DNA of 64,000 bases, taken from positions 62,001-126,000 of the forward strand of contig JAIOPJ010000054.1 in NCBI GenBank assembly GCA_021413975.1, read 5' to 3'. Positions 17,410 through 26,575 of the stretch are shown here, piece after piece; position 1 is the first letter of the stretch, and each line of letters opens with the position of its first letter. Origin of the DNA: Gemmatimonadota bacterium. GTDB taxonomy: Bacteria; Gemmatimonadota; Gemmatimonadetes; Gemmatimonadales; Gemmatimonadaceae. A program made the position numbers and the translations under genes. The notes under the pieces are model-generated. The model saw nothing but the letters and a program-made list of their open reading frames with translations, searched no databases and was not told the origin of the DNA.

Positions 17410-19542
17410 ATGAACCTCCCGATCCGTTGCCGCCTGCTCTCGGCACTCGTCGTCTGTCTTCCCGCGCTGGCGAACGCACAGGCGCCGGCGCGCGACACCA
17501 CCCGCGCGCGCCTCGACACCGTGATGGTGACCGCGACGCGCGAGCCGCGCAGCCTCACGCAGGTGCCGTTCGCCGTCTCGGTCATCACCGCTGACCAGTG
17601 GACCGGTCGCTCGGGGCTCGGCATGGACCAGGCGCTGCAACAGGTGCCGGGCGTCTTCACGCAGTCGCGTTACGGCACGAGCGACATCCGCCTCACGATC
17701 CGCGGCTTCGGCGCCCGCGGCGCGGGTGACCGCTCCAACGCCGGCACCTCGCGTGGCGTGCGCGTCCTCCTCGACGGCATCCCCGAGACCGAACCCGACG
17801 GCCGTACCGCCTTCGACCAGATCGATCTCGCGACGATCGAACGGATCGAGGTACTCCGCTCCAACGGCAGCGCGGCCTGGGGCAACGCGGCCGGCGGTAT
17901 CGTGAGCCTGAGTTCGATGCCGATCTTCGACAAGGACTTCGGCGAACTCACCCAGCAGTCGGGGAGTTTCGGGCTCACGCGCACCGTGGCGCGCATGGGC
18001 ACGAGCATGGGCAGCGCGAAGAGCTGGCTCTCGCTCACCCGCACGAGCTTCGGCGGCTGGCGCGACCACTCGGATGCGTCGCGGTCCCAGCTCGTGGGCG
18101 GCCTCATGGCCCCCACGGCCAGGGGGGGCCGGATCGGCGTGCAGCTCTCGGGCGCGAGCAACCTCTTCCGGATCCCGGGTCCGCTCACCCCGGCGCAGTA
18201 CGACGCCGATGCCCAGCAGCCCAATCCGACCTACCTCGCGCGCGACGAGCGTCGTTTCAACCGCCTCATGCGCCTCGGTGTCACGCTCGACCAGCCGGTC
18301 GGCGAGGCCTCGGACGTGAGCGCGATGCTCTTCGTGAACCCCAAGTACCTGCAGCGCTCGGAGCGGAACACCTTCCGTGATTTCAACCGGTACCATGTGG
18401 GCGGGGCGGGATCGTGGGGCACGCGCTTCACCGCCGCCGGCATGGGGCACCGCGTGCGCGTCGGTGGCGACCTCGCGTACCAGGACGGATCGATCCAGTT
18501 CTACAACCTCGGCGCCGGGAACATCCGCGGCACCACGCTCCAGCAGAACAAGGGCGAGGCGGCGCAGAACAGCGGGCTCTTCGTGCAGGATGAGGTCGCG
18601 CTCCGCAGCGACCTCACGCTGATCGTCGGCGCGCGTTACGATGCGCTCAGCTATTTCTATCGTGATTTCATCACCCCGGCGCTCGACGCGAGCCGCCGCT
18701 TCTCCCGTGTCTCGCCCCGCGGCGGCCTCACCTGGCACTCGGCCAACGGCACGAGCATCTACGCGAGCTACGGTGCCGGCGTGGAGATCCCCGCCGGCAA
18801 CGAGACCGACCCGCCGGCCGTCGGCCTTCCCGGACCGGCCAAGGCCCTCAGCCCGCTGATCGACCCGATCCTGTCGAACACGATCGAGACGGGCGTGCGC
18901 CGCTTCGTGTCGCTCGACCACGGTCCGCTACGCGGGCTCTTCGTCGATGCGGCGCTCTACCGCGTGATGGTCGACGGTGAACCGCAGCCCTACAACGGCG
19001 GTCGCTTCTATCTCACCGCCGGCGAGGTGCAGCGCCGCGGCCTCGAGCTCGCCCTCTCGGGGCAGTTCGTGGGCGGCTTCTCGGCGCGGTTCGCGGGGAC
19101 CTTCTCGCACAACAGCTATGACCGCTACGTGGTCGACTCGACGTATCTCGGCGTCCCGGGCGCCACTGCCGACTTCAGCGGCAACCGCGTGGCCGGCCTG
19201 CCGGGACGCGTAGTGAACGTCGGCCTCACCTGGCAGCCGCCCGCCTCCGGCTGGCTCTCGCTCGAGCTCGGCGCGCAGCACAACAGCGACTACTTCGCCG
19301 ACGACCGCAACGCCGTCGATGTCCCGGGCTTCACGGTCTACCGTGCGGCCGCGTCCGCCGAGCGCACGCTCCGGGGTGGCGTGATGGTTCGCGCCTCCGT
19401 CTCGGCGGAGAACGTCACTGACGCGCACTACGTCGGGAGCGCCTTCATCAATCCCGACTTCTCGGCCGGGCAGCCGCTGGTGTACGAGGGGGGGCTCCCG
19501 CGATCGGTGCTGTTCGGGCTGACCTTCCGCCGCGCGCACTGA
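17410..19542 (+). CDS. TonB-dependent outer-membrane receptor
   Basis: A 710-residue outer-membrane beta-barrel protein with a signal peptide ending near LANAQA. Directly after it, RLDTVMVTATREPRSL resembles a TonB box and linker. The plug domain follows: DQALQQVPGVFTQ, LTIRGFGARG, VRVLLDGIPETEPDGRT, IERIEVLRSNGSAAWGNAAGG. The remaining ~500 residues are barrel strands, ending in VLFGLTFRR, compatible with a C-terminal aromatic strand. It is most like receptors for iron chelates (FecA/FhuA type), but the ligand is not evident and no TonB, ExbBD or binding protein gene is adjacent. The ATG at 17410 gives the signal peptide. Confidence 0.93.
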   Translation: MNLPIRCRLLSALVVCLPALANAQAPARDTTRARLDTVMVTATREPRSLTQVPFAVSVITADQWTGRSGLGMDQALQQVPGVFTQSRYGTSDIRLTIRGFGARGAGDRSNAGTSRGVRVLLDGIPETEPDGRTAFDQIDLATIERIEVLRSNGSAAWGNAAGGIVSLSSMPIFDKDFGELTQQSGSFGLTRTVARMGTSMGSAKSWLSLTRTSFGGWRDHSDASRSQLVGGLMAPTARGGRIGVQLSGASNLFRIPGPLTPAQYDADAQQPNPTYLARDERRFNRLMRLGVTLDQPVGEASDVSAMLFVNPKYLQRSERNTFRDFNRYHVGGAGSWGTRFTAAGMGHRVRVGGDLAYQDGSIQFYNLGAGNIRGTTLQQNKGEAAQNSGLFVQDEVALRSDLTLIVGARYDALSYFYRDFITPALDASRRFSRVSPRGGLTWHSANGTSIYASYGAGVEIPAGNETDPPAVGLPGPAKALSPLIDPILSNTIETGVRRFVSLDHGPLRGLFVDAALYRVMVDGEPQPYNGGRFYLTAGEVQRRGLELALSGQFVGGFSARFAGTFSHNSYDRYVVDSTYLGVPGATADFSGNRVAGLPGRVVNVGLTWQPPASGWLSLELGAQHNSDYFADDRNAVDVPGFTVYRAAASAERTLRGGVMVRASVSAENVTDAHYVGSAFINPDFSAGQPLVYEGGLPRSVLFGLTFRRAH

Positions 19543-19564
19543 GCGCGCGGCGCGGGCGGCCGCG

Positions 19565-19798
19565 CTACTCGAACGCCTGAGCGGTCCCGGTCGAGAAGAC
19601 CAGCGTCATCAGGCGGTCGGCGAAGGCATCCACGCCGTCGATGAAGCGACCGACCACCCGGGGCTGCCCGCGCTCCGGGGTTGCGTCAGGGCGTGCCTGC
19701 GGCCGTGCGTTCGGCCGCGCGCGCTCCGGTCGCGCCGGGCGCGTGGATCGCGTCGTTTCCTTCGCAATGGCGATCGGCCGGTCGGCGAGGGTCGGCAT
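19565..19798 (-). CDS. Possible small protein, unrecognised
   Basis: A 77-residue frame in the 345-base gap between the TonB receptor and the ABC exporter. The first half is Arg/Pro-rich and looks disordered; the end (VVGRFIDGVDAFADRLMTLVFSTGTAQAFE) could form an amphipathic helix. No ribosome binding site is obvious. If it is not a gene, the gap holds nothing else I can recognise apart from GC-rich dyads just after the receptor stop. Confidence 0.35.
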   Translation of the reverse strand: MPTLADRPIAIAKETTRSTRPARPERARPNARPQARPDATPERGQPRVVGRFIDGVDAFADRLMTLVFSTGTAQAFE

Positions 19799-19887
19799 GA
19801 CGGGGACTCGGTGGAGGCGGGTGGGAGGGGTTCCCGTATTCCAGTCTCGGCCCGTCCCGCGCCCCACTTGAGCGCCCGCCCCCCGGC

Positions 19888-21714
19888 TCAGCGGTAGCCG
19901 GCCGCCTGCAGCTCGAACAGCCGCGCATACCGCCCCTTGGCAGCGAGCAGTTCCTCGTGGGTCCCGAGTTCCTGCACACGCCCGTCGTCGATCACCGCGA
20001 TCCGGTCGGCGATCCGCACCGTGGAGAACCGGTGCGAGATCACGATCCCGATCCGCCCGCGGAGGTTCGCCTTGAGCTCGGCGAAGACCGCGGCCTCGGC
20101 CTCGGGATCGAGCGAGCTCGTCGGTTCGTCGAGGATCCAGACGTCGGCGTCGCGATACATGATCCGCGCGAGCGCGAGCCGCTGCCATTCGCCGCCCGAG
20201 AGGTCGTGACCGCCCTCGAAGAGCCGCCCGGTGCGTGAGTCGAGTCCGGCGGGGAGCTTCCTCACGAGCGCATCGGCGCGGGCGTCGCGCAGGGCCTTCT
20301 CCACGCGCCCGTCGTCGACCGCGGCTCCCGGGCGGCCCATCGCCACGTTCTCGCGCACGGTCAGTTCGTAGGTCGCGAAATCCTGGAAGAGCACGCCGAT
20401 CCGCTCGCGAAGCACCTCGGGCGGGATGTCGCGGAGGTCCACGCCGCCGATGTGCACGCTGCCGCGGTCGGGGTCGTAGAAGCGCAGGAGCAGCTTGACG
20501 AAGGTGCTCTTGCCGGTGCCGTTCTCGCCGACGAGCGCCAGCAGCTCCCCATCCCTGATGTGCAGGTTGAAGCCGTCGACGGCGGGACTGGACCCACCCG
20601 GGTACTCGAACATCACGTCGCGGAACTCGATCCCCTCCGCCAGGCGGTGCGGGATCGCCTTGGGGTCGGCAGGCACGGGCACGAGCGTCTCGATCGCGAG
20701 GAACGAGAAGTAGTCGTCGAGGAAGGTCGTGTGCTGGTCGACCGCGACGAACGTCGACGAGATGTTGCTCAAGGTGCCCGAGACCGCCGCGAAGGCGCCG
20801 ATCACCAGCACGACGCCGCCGGCGTCGATGAGACCGTGCACGCCGCGCCACGCCACGAAGGCGTAGGCGAGCGCGAGGCTCGTGCCCGTCACGAGGCCCG
20901 TGATCATGGAGGTGTTCGCGCCGGCCTTGTACATCTCGGTGCGCTTGACGAGCAGCGCCTCGGAGATGCGCTTGTGCCGGTCGAGGAGGTGGTCCGCGAG
21001 CACATAGGCGCGGACCTCCTTGGTGCTCTTGGGCTCCACGAGGAGGTTGCCCAGATACTCGCGCTCGCGTTCCTCGGGCGTCTCCTTGTAGAAGAACTCG
21101 TACATCCGCACCGTGTTCCGCCGCTCGAGGAAGAGTGATGCGGCCGCGGCGAGCATCGCGAGGACCACGAGCGCCCAGTGCAGGCTGGCGAGGATGCCGG
21201 CCATGAGCAGGATCGTGACGAAGTTCCCCGAGAGGCCCAGCACCGACCAGGTGAGGTCGCCGGGCCGCCAGGAGACATCGCGCTTGGCGCGTGCGAGCCG
21301 GTCGTGCCAGTCGGAGTTGTCGAAGTGTCCGAGGTCGATCGTCGACGCCTTGGCGAGCAGGCGGCGTTCGGCCTCGAGCTGCACGCGGCGCACGAAGAGG
21401 TCCCGCCCGAATCCCTGGTAGGCGCTGATGGCGCGCTGCACCGCGCTGACGAGCCAGAGCCCGCCGATGATCGGCACCACGTCCATGAAGGTGACCTGCC
21501 CCGTCCGACCCGAGGCGATCCGGCTCACGAGCATGCTGCCGAGCACCACGGTGAACGGCTGCACGGTCGCGCTCACCATGCCGAGCACGGTGAACTTCAC
21601 GAGCTCGCGCGGGCCGGCGCCCCAGGCGAGGTCGAGTCCCTTGCGCAGGTTCCGCACGACCCGCTTGGTGCGGTTGCGCAGGTCGGGTGCGGGGGTGGGC
21701 GGCGTGACGGTCAC
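19888..21714 (-). CDS. ABC exporter, fused membrane and ATPase domains
   Basis: A 608-residue half-transporter. The membrane domain covers residues ~30-340 with about six helices. The ATPase follows with Walker A GENGTGKST, Q-loop VLFQDFATYELTVREN, signature LSGGEWQRLALAR and Walker B VWILDEPTSSLD, then the His switch ISHRFSTVR. It would function as a homodimer. The sequence is of the MsbA/lantibiotic-exporter type; no peptidase C39 domain is present. It is divergent from the PycTM-like gene, with about 104 bases between the start codons, and TAGATT in the minus strand there is a possible -10. Substrate unknown. Confidence 0.92.
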   Translation of the reverse strand: MTVTPPTPAPDLRNRTKRVVRNLRKGLDLAWGAGPRELVKFTVLGMVSATVQPFTVVLGSMLVSRIASGRTGQVTFMDVVPIIGGLWLVSAVQRAISAYQGFGRDLFVRRVQLEAERRLLAKASTIDLGHFDNSDWHDRLARAKRDVSWRPGDLTWSVLGLSGNFVTILLMAGILASLHWALVVLAMLAAAASLFLERRNTVRMYEFFYKETPEEREREYLGNLLVEPKSTKEVRAYVLADHLLDRHKRISEALLVKRTEMYKAGANTSMITGLVTGTSLALAYAFVAWRGVHGLIDAGGVVLVIGAFAAVSGTLSNISSTFVAVDQHTTFLDDYFSFLAIETLVPVPADPKAIPHRLAEGIEFRDVMFEYPGGSSPAVDGFNLHIRDGELLALVGENGTGKSTFVKLLLRFYDPDRGSVHIGGVDLRDIPPEVLRERIGVLFQDFATYELTVRENVAMGRPGAAVDDGRVEKALRDARADALVRKLPAGLDSRTGRLFEGGHDLSGGEWQRLALARIMYRDADVWILDEPTSSLDPEAEAAVFAELKANLRGRIGIVISHRFSTVRIADRIAVIDDGRVQELGTHEELLAAKGRYARLFELQAAGYR

Positions 21715-21818
21715 GGGACGCGCTCCGGTGAGGTACTCAGGCGGGAGACCGCAATCTACAGGCTGGCCCCACCACCCCGCCGCGTGCCATCTTGTGATGC
21801 CTCCCCCGCCCCCCGCCG

Positions 21819-22475
21819 ATGACCATGCCGCCGCTCCCGCCGGAGCCCGCCAAAGACAAGGACGCCAAGAAGCGCGAGAAGGAGGCCAAGCGCCTCGAGG
21901 CCGAGCGCGGACCGCTCGAGCCCGCGTTCCGCTACAAGGCGATCCTCAACGCGCTCGAGGCGGGGCAGGACATGATCGAGCTCGCCGACCGCAAGGCGCG
22001 CTTCGCGCTGGTGATCATCTCGGTGCTCAACGCGGTCGCGCTGGTGGTCGTCGTGCGCGGCGGCGATTCGTTCATCCCGAGGTTCGGCGTGTGGGGTACG
22101 GTGACCCACGCGGAGATCGTGGCGTACGTGCTCGTCACCATCTACTACATCTTCCAGGCGATCGAGGCGCTGCGGCCGCGCGGCTCCGGCCCGACCACCG
22201 ACGCGCTCCCGACCGCAGGTGGCGCGGGGGAGTCGATGCGCGTGCTCTTCCACGGCGACATCGTGCGCCGCGACCGCGCCGCCTTCCGCAAGGTCTGGGA
22301 CGAGTTGCGGATGGACAACCTCAACACCGAACTCGCCGACCAGCTGCACACCATCGCGCGGATCAACCAGGACAAGTACGCCGCCCTGGCCAAGCTCTAC
22401 CGCGGCGTGACCATCATGACGGCCTTCCTCACGGCGACGCTCGTCACGATCGCGGCCTGGAACCTGACGCGATGA
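21819..22475 (+). CDS. PycTM-like (Pycsar effector family, DUF5706) membrane protein
   Basis: A 218-residue protein: a charged Lys/Glu-rich N-terminus (residues 10-35), two TM helices after the family phrase MIELADRKARFALVIIS, an intervening ...YYIFQAIEALRPR, a cytoplasmic part with VLFHGDIVRRDRAAFRKVW and TELADQLHTIARINQDKYAALAKLY, and a last TM helix. This order matches the PycTM/DUF5706 group, whose anti-phage members disrupt the membrane on sensing cCMP or cUMP. No nucleotide cyclase lies nearby, so a defence role is not shown here. The stop overlaps the ATG of the next gene (ATGA), so it is co-expressed with the ICMT/DUF1295-like protein. Confidence 0.7.
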   Translation: MTMPPLPPEPAKDKDAKKREKEAKRLEAERGPLEPAFRYKAILNALEAGQDMIELADRKARFALVIISVLNAVALVVVVRGGDSFIPRFGVWGTVTHAEIVAYVLVTIYYIFQAIEALRPRGSGPTTDALPTAGGAGESMRVLFHGDIVRRDRAAFRKVWDELRMDNLNTELADQLHTIARINQDKYAALAKLYRGVTIMTAFLTATLVTIAAWNLTR

Positions 22476-23188
22476 GCGTGGCCCCGCGCTGGGCGCAGGC
22501 GATGCAACGACTCTCGCGGCACCTCTCCGAGGACTTCCTCGGCGGCCCGCGACCCTGGCCGCTCGCGTGGGTGATCGACTTCCAGAAGGGCGGGACCTGC
22601 CTGTTCGTCGGCCTGCTCATGTGGTGGTACGGGAACACCTCCGCTCCCGCCTGGACGTATCTGGCGATGCACGGGAGCTACGGTCTCGTCTGGCTGCTCA
22701 AGGACGTCGCGTTCCCCGACCCGCGCTGGCGCACGCGCGTGACGATCGGCGGCGGGATCATGGCCTTCCTCATGGTGCTCGGGCCCTACTGGCTCTTCGG
22801 CTGGCTGCTCGTGTCCGGCGTGTCGCAGCCCTCCTATCCGCTCCCGGAGCCCGCCTGGCTCGCCCTCTGCGTCTCGCTCTGCATCCTGGGCTGCGTGATC
22901 ATGATCGCGGCCGACGCGCAGAAGTTCTACACGCTGCGCCTGCGGCCGGGACTCATCACCGACGGGATGCACAGGCTCGTGCGGCATCCCAACTACCTTG
23001 GCGAGATGCTCGTCTACGGCAGTTTCGCGATGGTGGTCTGTCACTGGATCCCGGTGCTCGTGCTCGCCTGGGTCTGGCTCGGCGTGTTCGCCGTGAACAT
23101 GGTCATGAAGGAAGCGAGTCTCTCGCGGCACGCGGAATGGCCGCAGTACCGTGACCGTACCTGGTGGCTCATCCCATGGGTGTTCTGA
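22472..23188 (+). CDS. ICMT/DUF1295-like membrane protein, putative methyltransferase or reductase
   Basis: A 238-residue protein with six or so TM helices. The C-terminal signature GMHRLVRHPNYLGEMLVYGSF and the ending YRDRTWWLIPWVF match the isoprenylcysteine carboxyl methyltransferase / DUF1295 steroid-reductase-like superfamily, where the RHPNY segment helps bind the cofactor (SAM or NADPH). It sits in a coupled chain: its ATG overlaps the stop of the PycTM-like gene, and its stop overlaps the ATG of the next lipoprotein gene (TGATG). Substrate unknown. Confidence 0.78.
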   Translation: MSVAPRWAQAMQRLSRHLSEDFLGGPRPWPLAWVIDFQKGGTCLFVGLLMWWYGNTSAPAWTYLAMHGSYGLVWLLKDVAFPDPRWRTRVTIGGGIMAFLMVLGPYWLFGWLLVSGVSQPSYPLPEPAWLALCVSLCILGCVIMIAADAQKFYTLRLRPGLITDGMHRLVRHPNYLGEMLVYGSFAMVVCHWIPVLVLAWVWLGVFAVNMVMKEASLSRHAEWPQYRDRTWWLIPWVF

Positions 23189-24603
23189 TGACTGGACGTC
23201 GACCTCTGCCTCTCTGCGCGCTGATCGCGGCCCTCGCCACGCTGCTCGGCTCCGCCTGCGAGGAGACCGTCGCACCGCCGGGACTGAGCGAAGTGCTCAC
23301 GGTCGCGGTCGACACCACCGCGATGCCGCTCGTCCGCCGCGTGACGGTCGTGATGCGCGCGGCCGGTCCGGCCACCGTGACCTGGGGTGCGACCGGCACG
23401 CCCGTGCTCTCGCTCACCGCCGACTCGGCCGCGTTCGTCCACCAGTTCCTCGTGCCGCGGTTGCGGCAGGGGCGCAACTACATCGTGGAGGCGTCCGCCC
23501 CCGGGAGCACCCGGACGCCCGTGCGCGCCACCTTCGCCACCGACTCGTTGCCGCCGATCGTGCGCGCCATCCGGATCAACCGGACGGGAACGCCGAGCCT
23601 GCCGGTGGCCCTGATCGAGGTGGTCGGGGCGACGCAGTTCGCCGGCCTGCTCATGATCGAGGACGGCGAGATCGCCGGCTGGTTGCCGCTCGTCGGCTCG
23701 CTCTTCGGTGCCACGCGCCGCGACAACGGCGAGATCACGATGCTCGACGCCGAGCTCGGACTGACATCGTACCGGATCGACGGCACGCTCGCGCACCGTC
23801 TCCCCCAGCCGACGGCGGCGGCACCGACCCTCTACGGGCGCATCCATCACGACGTCATCGCCACGCCGCGGAACACGTTGCTGTTCATCGCCAACGACAC
23901 GCGCGTGCTCGGCGCCGAGACCGTGGTGGGAGAGGCGCTCTGGGAGTGGTCGCCGGAGACCGGCACCGTGCAGAAGCGCTGGAGCGCATTCGACTTCCTG
24001 AACTGGAACGTCCTGCGCGGTTCACGCTCGGTGCCCGGGAACTGGCTGCATGGCAACGGACTCAGCTTCGGCCCGCGCGGCAACGTGCTCATGTCGCTGC
24101 GCAATGCCGACCAGGTGATCTCCATCGCGCCCGATTTCACCACGGTCGAGTGGTCGCTCGGCGGCACCAACGGCACGCTCGCCGTCGCCGACAGCAACCG
24201 GTTCTGGGGGCAGCACTACGTCTCCGAGCCGGCGGCCGGTCGCGTGCTCGTGTTCGACAACGGATTCGACCGGCCGGGTGCGCCGTTCTCGCGGGCGATC
24301 GAGTATCAGGTGAGCACCACGAGTAATTCGGCCGTGAAGGTGTGGGAGTACCGCGCCGCGCCCGACATCTACGCGGCACTCGTCGGCTCGGCGCGGCGGC
24401 TCCCGAACGGGAACACGGCGATCCTGTTCGGGATGCTCGCCGGGGCGAACGCCTCGACGGGGCCGATCACCGCGCTGGAGGTCACGCCCGCGGGCACGCC
24501 GGTGTGGCAGCTCACGTTCGGGCCGGAGCTCACGCGACTCTACCGTGTCACGCCGGTCGCGTCGCTCGAGGGCGAGGTGCCGGGAGTGTTCCGCGGGCGT
24601 TGA
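23188..24603 (+). CDS. Arylsulfotransferase-like beta-propeller lipoprotein
   Basis: A 471-residue protein with a lipoprotein signal (LIAALATLLGSAC). After an N-terminal Ig-like domain (to residue ~115) a six-bladed propeller of the arylsulfotransferase type follows. Candidate catalytic or binding histidines occur in RIHHDVIATPRN, NWLHGNGLSFGP and FWGQHYVSEP, and RRLPNGNTAILFG is a typical blade end in this family. Known members transfer sulfate between phenols in the periplasm with a His nucleophile; many relatives are probably not sulfotransferases. Its start overlaps the preceding stop, making a three-gene operon 21819-24603. Confidence 0.72.
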   Translation: MTGRRPLPLCALIAALATLLGSACEETVAPPGLSEVLTVAVDTTAMPLVRRVTVVMRAAGPATVTWGATGTPVLSLTADSAAFVHQFLVPRLRQGRNYIVEASAPGSTRTPVRATFATDSLPPIVRAIRINRTGTPSLPVALIEVVGATQFAGLLMIEDGEIAGWLPLVGSLFGATRRDNGEITMLDAELGLTSYRIDGTLAHRLPQPTAAAPTLYGRIHHDVIATPRNTLLFIANDTRVLGAETVVGEALWEWSPETGTVQKRWSAFDFLNWNVLRGSRSVPGNWLHGNGLSFGPRGNVLMSLRNADQVISIAPDFTTVEWSLGGTNGTLAVADSNRFWGQHYVSEPAAGRVLVFDNGFDRPGAPFSRAIEYQVSTTSNSAVKVWEYRAAPDIYAALVGSARRLPNGNTAILFGMLAGANASTGPITALEVTPAGTPVWQLTFGPELTRLYRVTPVASLEGEVPGVFRGR

Positions 24604-24633
24604 ACCACCCGTTCCGTGTCGCCTCGTACGGCC

Positions 24634-26181
24634 TCAGTACCTGAGGACCATCAACTTTCCACCGAGTCGCGTGACGATCGCCTCGCCGCGGACCGGATCC
24701 ATCGCGCTCCTGAGCGGAGAATAGCCGGTCGACTGGACGACGACCGCCCGCGTGGTGGCGTCGAGCACGAAGACGGCGGATCCGATCTGTGTCACGATGA
24801 GGCGAGTCCCGTCCGGTGAGTACCGGATGTCGTACGTACCGGTCATCGAGGGGATCGATCCGACGGTGCTCAGCGATGAGGTACTCAGCTGAATGACCGC
24901 CGAGTCCTGGCGCGCGACGAGGATCGAGGTGCCCGTTGGATCGACGTCAAGGCCATGCGGGACTCCGCCCACGGACACGGAGCGCGCGAGCGTGAAGGTC
25001 GTGAGCGCGACGTCGTGGACGGAGCCCGAGGTCGAGGTGACATAGAGCCGTGGCAGCGTCGGGTGGCGTGCGATGCCGTTCAGCACGCCCCCGAGCGTGA
25101 TCGAGGTCCAGGTGCGCGTGGCGACATCGATCTTGAGGAGCTGCCCGTTGTCGAGCGCGGCGTACACGGCATCACCGCTCGCCGAGGCCAGGACCCGTTG
25201 CACCACCGACGGGACGGTGATCGTGGCGATCAGTGTGGTGCTCGCCACGTCAACGACGTACACCTCAGGCGCGGCGTTCCCCGCGAGGTACGCTTGCGTG
25301 CCATTGGGCAGGAACGTGACATCGTAGACGGAACTGGGCAGCACGAGTGAGGTGCGGGCGGTCCGGGCACCTCGGTCGATCACGAACAGCTCCGAGGGGA
25401 TCCCCCAGGACAAGACGTAGGTGAGTCCGCTCGCCGAGGTCGCCACGGCGAGGGTCGGATTGTTCACCGCGATGCTGTCGAAGGGAGCCAGTGCCGGTGG
25501 AGGCGTCACGGTCACGGACACGGTGTCGACCAGCGGACCGATGGATGCGACGATACGGGCGACTCCCGGCGCGAGCCCGCGGACACGGCCCGACGCCGAC
25601 ACGGACGCGACGGTCGGAGCGAGTGCGGTGAACACGGGGAGTGTGGGACTCGGTACGATGTTGTTGAACTGATCCTGCCTCACCCATGCGAGCTGGACGG
25701 AATCACCGACCGTGATCTGGGCGGCCTCCGGAGTGAGGATCAGGACGGTGGGAGGAGCGACCTGTGCATCGGCGAGGAACGTCACTCTGGCGCCTGTCGT
25801 CGCATTCGCCACGAACGCGATCATCTCCTGCGGGCCAGGTCGCCGACCGACCGTCCAGACACCGGAGGTCGCGATCCCGTCCGCGTCCGTGAGCGAGGAG
25901 GCATCCGTGACCCTGCCTCCACCGCGTGTCGCCGCGAACATCACCCGGGCACCCGCGAGCGGACGTCCGCTCGCGTCCGAGACACGGACGGACGATCGTG
26001 CGGCGACCGCGGTGTTGACGAAGGTGACCTGCGGTGCGGTCGATGTCACGGCCTCCAAGTTGACGGTCGTCTCCACCGGCGCGACCGTGCCTTCGCACGA
26101 GGCCGTGAGGATCGACAGGATGAGGAGCGCGATCCGGTGGCCGTACGGATGACCGGTCTTGGTCCGACGCATGAACGTCAT
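24634..26181 (-). CDS. Lipoprotein with Ig-like domains and a YVTN/YncE-like propeller
   Basis: A 515-residue exported lipoprotein (signal RIALLILSILTASC). Residues ~30-130 are a Big_1-like domain (GRPLAGARVMFAATRGGG), ~140-230 a Big_2-like domain (ITVGDSVQLAW, GRVRGLAPGVARIVAS), and the rest a beta-propeller with recurring phrases such as TFLPNGTQAYLAG, VDPTGTSILVARQ and YSPDGTRLIVTQ. Such proteins are surface or periplasmic and often adhesive; the function is unknown. The start ATG overlaps the TGA of the preceding small lipoprotein gene, which fixes the start at 26181 over the in-frame Met at 26172. Confidence 0.82.
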   Translation of the reverse strand: MTFMRRTKTGHPYGHRIALLILSILTASCEGTVAPVETTVNLEAVTSTAPQVTFVNTAVAARSSVRVSDASGRPLAGARVMFAATRGGGRVTDASSLTDADGIATSGVWTVGRRPGPQEMIAFVANATTGARVTFLADAQVAPPTVLILTPEAAQITVGDSVQLAWVRQDQFNNIVPSPTLPVFTALAPTVASVSASGRVRGLAPGVARIVASIGPLVDTVSVTVTPPPALAPFDSIAVNNPTLAVATSASGLTYVLSWGIPSELFVIDRGARTARTSLVLPSSVYDVTFLPNGTQAYLAGNAAPEVYVVDVASTTLIATITVPSVVQRVLASASGDAVYAALDNGQLLKIDVATRTWTSITLGGVLNGIARHPTLPRLYVTSTSGSVHDVALTTFTLARSVSVGGVPHGLDVDPTGTSILVARQDSAVIQLSTSSLSTVGSIPSMTGTYDIRYSPDGTRLIVTQIGSAVFVLDATTRAVVVQSTGYSPLRSAMDPVRGEAIVTRLGGKLMVLRY

Positions 26182-26567
26182 GGCGTCGGCATCCGTATGA
26201 CGGTCCGGCTCGCCGACCTCCCCACATAGCTCGCGGTGACCTCGAACGACGCCGGGGCAGTGGGTGTGGTGTACAGCTCGTACACGCCATTCCCCAGGGA
26301 GATGACACCACCGCCTCTCGTGACGGTCCAGATGGGATCGTATCCACGCATGACGGGGTCGGTCACCACTTGGAACACCACGGTCGGGTTCGCTGGTGAG
26401 ATGGTGTCGACGCTGGAGACGAGACGCATCTCGAACTGGAGGCCCGTGTCGTTCGGATTCGCGCGCACGAATGGTCCGTCGACGCATGAGGAGAGCGTCG
26501 CGAGGATTCCGGCGAGCCAGAGCGCGCGGCCCGGGCGCGTGAGCAAGGAGTGCGGGAGGCGATGCAT
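26178..26567 (-). CDS. Small lipoprotein, possible Ig-like fold
   Basis: A 129-residue protein with a lipoprotein signal (GRALWLAGILATLSSC). The mature part is beta-rich, with SPANPTVVFQVVTDP and APASFEVTASYVGRSASRTVIRM, and looks like one Ig-like domain of the kind seen in its downstream neighbour. The gene starts nine bases after the stop of the 502-residue secreted protein and its stop overlaps the next start by four bases. All three genes of 24634-28084 therefore form one operon of exported proteins. I do not recognise a named family. Confidence 0.75.
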   Translation of the reverse strand: MHRLPHSLLTRPGRALWLAGILATLSSCVDGPFVRANPNDTGLQFEMRLVSSVDTISPANPTVVFQVVTDPVMRGYDPIWTVTRGGGVISLGNGVYELYTTPTAPASFEVTASYVGRSASRTVIRMPTP

Positions 26568-26575
26568 GGTCGAGG

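Noticed and set aside
19543-19564. Terminator after the TonB-dependent receptor
   Set aside because: The GC dyads here are short and self-complementary alternations (GCGC runs), not a distinct stem-loop.
21819-22475. Complete Pycsar anti-phage system
   Set aside because: No nucleotide cyclase gene is present in the flanking genes; only an effector-like protein is seen.
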